From positions 1 through 61,087 of the forward strand of contig JADYYG010000033.1 in assembly GCA_020853755.1 (NCBI GenBank): 61,087 nucleotides of DNA, read 5' to 3'. The first letter of the stretch is position 1. Each line of letters opens with the position of its first letter. Made by a program: the position numbers and the translations under genes. This stretch comes from Dehalococcoidia bacterium (GTDB lineage: Bacteria > Chloroflexota > Dehalococcoidia > Tepidiformales > Tepidiformaceae). This document shows, in pieces, positions 58,750-61,087 of the stretch. The notes beneath the pieces are model-generated. The model did not search any database. It was not told the origin of the DNA and saw only the letters and a program-made list of their open reading frames with translations.

Positions 58750-61087
58750 ATGGGCCACCCGCATATGCCGCCCGCGCAAGGCCTCTACCGGCCAGAGCTG
58801 GAGCACGACAGTTGCGGGGTAGGGTTCGTCGTCAACCTCAAAGGCCAACGCACGCACCAGATCGTCACGGATGGGCTGACCGCTCTCGAAAACCTGAACC
58901 ATCGCGGCGCATCAGGCAGCGAAGCCAACACCGGTGATGGCGCGGGCATCCTCGTCCAGATGCCTCACGAGTTTTTCAGCGCCGAATGCCGCCGCATCGG
59001 CATCCAACTCCCCGAGCCCGGTCACTACGGCGCCGGGCTCTTCTTCGCCTCGCGGGACCCGCGGGCGACGGCCCAGGTGCAGGCCCTCTTCGCGGCAATC
59101 GTCGAAGAGGAAGGACAGGAGATCCTCGGTTGGCGGCCGGTTCCGACGAACAATGCCTCGCTCGGGCAGTCCGCACTCGACGCCGAGCCGGCCATCTTCC
59201 AGGTGTTTGTCGGCCGGGGAAGCGCGACCCCCGACGAAGACACGTTCGAACGCGCGCTCTACGTCATTCGCAAGCGCTTCGAAAAGGCGATCGACCGCTG
59301 GGGCGTCCGGGACGCCGACTGGTTCTACTTTTCCAGCCTCTCATGCCGGACATTCGTTTATAAGGGAATGCTCACGGCTGTCCAGCTGCGCGGGTATTAT
59401 CCGGACCTTGGGCATCCGCTGATGCTCAGCGCCCTCGCGATGTTCCATTCACGCTTCAGCACGAACACGTTCCCGAGCTGGGAGCTCGCGCATCCCTACC
59501 GGATGATCGCGCATAACGGGGAAATCAACACGTTGCGTGGCAACCGGAACTGGATGGCTGCTCGCGAAGCGCTGATGGCCTCGCCGCACTTCCCTGCCAT
59601 TCACAAGATCCTCCCGGTTATCGACGAAAACGGCAGCGACACTGCCAGCCTGGACCAGGCGCTCGAACTCCTCGTGATGGCGGGCCGCCCACTGGCCCAC
59701 GCGATGATGATGCTCATCCCAGAAGCCTGGCAGGGCCACGAATCGATGAGCCCCGAAAAGCGGGCGTTCTATGAGTACCACAGCTGCCTGATGGAGCCGT
59801 GGGACGGCCCCGCGTCGGTAGCGTTTACCGACGGCCGGAACATCGGCGCCGTCCTGGACCGGAACGGCCTCCGCCCGTCGCGCTACTACGTCACGACGGA
59901 CGACACCGTGATCATGGCATCCGAGGTCGGCGTGCTCCCGATCGAACCCGAGCGCGTGAAGCTCAAGGGCCGCCTCCAGCCGGGCAAGATGTTCCTCGTC
60001 AGCCTCGACGAAGGCCGTATCATCGACGACACGGAGTTGAAGGCGAAGCTCGCGGCCGAACGGCCGTACGCCGACTGGCTCGGGCAGAACCTGCTCCCCA
60101 TCGACGATGTCCCGGCGGTCGAACCGCCGGCGCCCCCTTCGCCGGACTGCCTCCTCCAGCAGCAGATCGCGTTCGGGTACTCCATCGAGGACCTGAAGTA
60201 CATCCTCGGCCCGATGGCGAAGAACAGCGAAGAGGCCATCGGTTCGATGGGGACCGACACCCCGCTCGCCGTGCTCTCGACTCGGCCCCAGCCGCTGTAC
60301 AACTACTTCAAGCAGCTGTTCGCCCAGGTGACGAACCCTCCGCTCGATGCCATCCGCGAGGAACTGGTGACCTCGGTCAAGACGGTGATCGGACCGGAAG
60401 GGAACCTCCTCGATCCCGAACCCGAGAGCTGCCACCTGGTAAGCCTCGATAGCCCGTTTATCGACAACGCCCAGCTGGCTCGCTTCAAGTCGCTGAAAGA
60501 CCACGCCCTCCAGGCGACGGTGATTCCCATGCTGTTCGACGCGCATGGCGGTCCCGCGGCCCTGGCCCCTGCGATGGACGCTGTGTGTGCGGCCGCGGAT
60601 GCCGCCATCGCCGCCGGTGCGAAAGTGCTCATCCTGTCGGACCGCGGCGTCGATCCCGACCACGCGCCGATTCCTTCGCTCCTTGCCGTGGCGGGGCTTC
60701 ACAACCACCTGGTCCGGGCGAAAAAGCGCACCCAGGTTGGCCTCATCGTCGAAGCTGGAGACGCGCGAGAGGTTCACCACTTCGCGCTGCTCATCGGCTA
60801 CGGAGCGGGGGCAATCAACCCCTACCTCGCCCTCGACTCGCTCAGCCAGGTGCAGGCTGACGGCTTCATTGACGAGTCAGTGCCCTCCGACGAACTCCAC
60901 GCACACTACCTCAAGGCGATTAAGAAGGGCGTTGTGAAGGTGATGTCCAAGATGGGCATTTCGACCATCCACAGCTACCGCGGCGCCCAGATCTTCGAAG
61001 CCATCGGCCTCGCCGAGCCCTTCGTCGACCGCTACTTCACCCGGACCGCCTCGCGGATCGGCGGGATCGGCATCGACGAGGTCGCGA
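58750..61087 (+). CDS. gltB: glutamate synthase, large subunit (5' part)
   Basis: Transfers the amide of glutamine to 2-oxoglutarate. 779 codons are present; the gene runs out of the window before the FMN/FeS domain ends. The N-terminal nucleophile of the class II amidotransferase is Cys22 (HDSCGVGF), so a 21-residue propeptide would be cut off. Further marks: NLNHRGASGSEANTGDGAG, FHSRFSTNTFPSW, AHNGEINTLRGNRNWM and DRNGLRPSRYYVT; the central domain starts near LLQQQIAFGYS. GGAG lies six bases before the ATG. Confidence 0.96.
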   Translation, partial: MGHPHMPPAQGLYRPELEHDSCGVGFVVNLKGQRTHQIVTDGLTALENLNHRGASGSEANTGDGAGILVQMPHEFFSAECRRIGIQLPEPGHYGAGLFFASRDPRATAQVQALFAAIVEEEGQEILGWRPVPTNNASLGQSALDAEPAIFQVFVGRGSATPDEDTFERALYVIRKRFEKAIDRWGVRDADWFYFSSLSCRTFVYKGMLTAVQLRGYYPDLGHPLMLSALAMFHSRFSTNTFPSWELAHPYRMIAHNGEINTLRGNRNWMAAREALMASPHFPAIHKILPVIDENGSDTASLDQALELLVMAGRPLAHAMMMLIPEAWQGHESMSPEKRAFYEYHSCLMEPWDGPASVAFTDGRNIGAVLDRNGLRPSRYYVTTDDTVIMASEVGVLPIEPERVKLKGRLQPGKMFLVSLDEGRIIDDTELKAKLAAERPYADWLGQNLLPIDDVPAVEPPAPPSPDCLLQQQIAFGYSIEDLKYILGPMAKNSEEAIGSMGTDTPLAVLSTRPQPLYNYFKQLFAQVTNPPLDAIREELVTSVKTVIGPEGNLLDPEPESCHLVSLDSPFIDNAQLARFKSLKDHALQATVIPMLFDAHGGPAALAPAMDAVCAAADAAIAAGAKVLILSDRGVDPDHAPIPSLLAVAGLHNHLVRAKKRTQVGLIVEAGDAREVHHFALLIGYGAGAINPYLALDSLSQVQADGFIDESVPSDELHAHYLKAIKKGVVKVMSKMGISTIHSYRGAQIFEAIGLAEPFVDRYFTRTASRIGGIGIDEVA

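Noticed and set aside
59449..60780. 443-codon minus-strand frame across gltB
   Set aside because: gltB is unmistakable on the plus strand; the antisense frame is His/Arg/Val-rich and unrelated to any family.
1..61087. CRISPR array, insertion sequence, prophage or rRNA
   Set aside because: I looked for regularly spaced repeats, transposase or integrase motifs and rRNA signatures and found none.

Overview
This is about 61 kb of high-GC (roughly 63-65 % by eye) bacterial chromosome with tightly packed genes. Several traits fit Chloroflexota, probably a Dehalococcoidia or SAR202-like lineage: four paralogous luciferase-like (LLM/F420-type) oxidoreductases, a split methylmalonyl-CoA mutase, a DnaQ-DinG fusion, a eukaryote-like NADP-isocitrate dehydrogenase and a mitochondrial-type sulfide:quinone oxidoreductase. 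This lineage call is inference. No rRNA, phage, insertion sequence or CRISPR array is visible.

Layout. 0-5.9 kb: small Zn-ribbon-like protein, pyrD, tRNA-Pro, a translationally coupled trio (hypothetical, threonine aldolase, lipoprotein), an orphan response regulator and an LLM oxidoreductase. 5.9-10.5 kb (minus): SDR, then M50 protease, tyrA, aroA and a guanylate-kinase-like gene, the last three joined by 4-nt overlaps. 10.6-14.9 kb: two paralogous membrane-anchored beta-propeller proteins and a secreted transglycosylase/SH3 protein. 14.9-20.3 kb: an EF-G2-type GTPase (minus), and DnaQ-DinG plus a GNAT protein (plus). 20.3-24.6 kb (minus): acnA and icd behind a structured leader. 24.8-29.0 kb: a glycine-rich zinc-ribbon protein, tRNA-Met/Ile2, SQR, tRNA-Phe, a SnoaL protein, a coiled-coil protein and a degenerate response regulator. 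29.4-34.3 kb: the methylmalonyl-CoA operon (mutase catalytic subunit, DinB-like protein, epimerase, two VOC paralogues, B12 subunit, MeaB). 34.3-37.8 kb: DUF2344, GNAT, histidine phosphatase, FtsB/DivIC, tilS. 37.8-48.5 kb: LLM enzymes, an inositol-monophosphatase-like enzyme, a toxin-antitoxin pair, D-aminoacylase, a YyaL-type thioredoxin protein, a ThDP lyase and an acetoacetate-decarboxylase-like protein. 48.6-58.5 kb (minus): a double M16 peptidase, a selenoprotein gene behind an isocitrate-lyase/PEP-mutase gene, an Eis-like acetyltransferase, a secreted beta-helix protein, an MBL hydrolase and an aminotransferase. 58.7 kb to the end: 5' part of gltB with a structured leader.

The most notable observation is at 51755-52333 (minus). 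A carboxymuconolactone-decarboxylase/AhpD-like gene is interrupted by one in-frame TGA exactly where the second Cys of its CxxC motif belongs. A 7-bp hairpin with a G-containing loop starts 10 nt after the TGA, which matches a bacterial SECIS element. I read it as a CxxU selenoprotein. Further points are the structured leaders before acnA (with a 12-codon upstream ORF and a terminator-like hairpin) and gltB, and several enzymes that keep their family fold but have lost a key residue (SQR, DinG, EF-G2, ADC-like, two VOC proteins).

The recognisable genes serve an aerobic or facultative heterotroph: TCA cycle (acnA, icd), propionyl/methylmalonyl-CoA use (mutase, epimerase, MeaB), ammonium assimilation (gltB), shikimate pathway (tyrA, aroA), pyrimidine synthesis (pyrD), sulfide oxidation (SQR) and many flavin-dependent oxidoreductases of unknown substrate.
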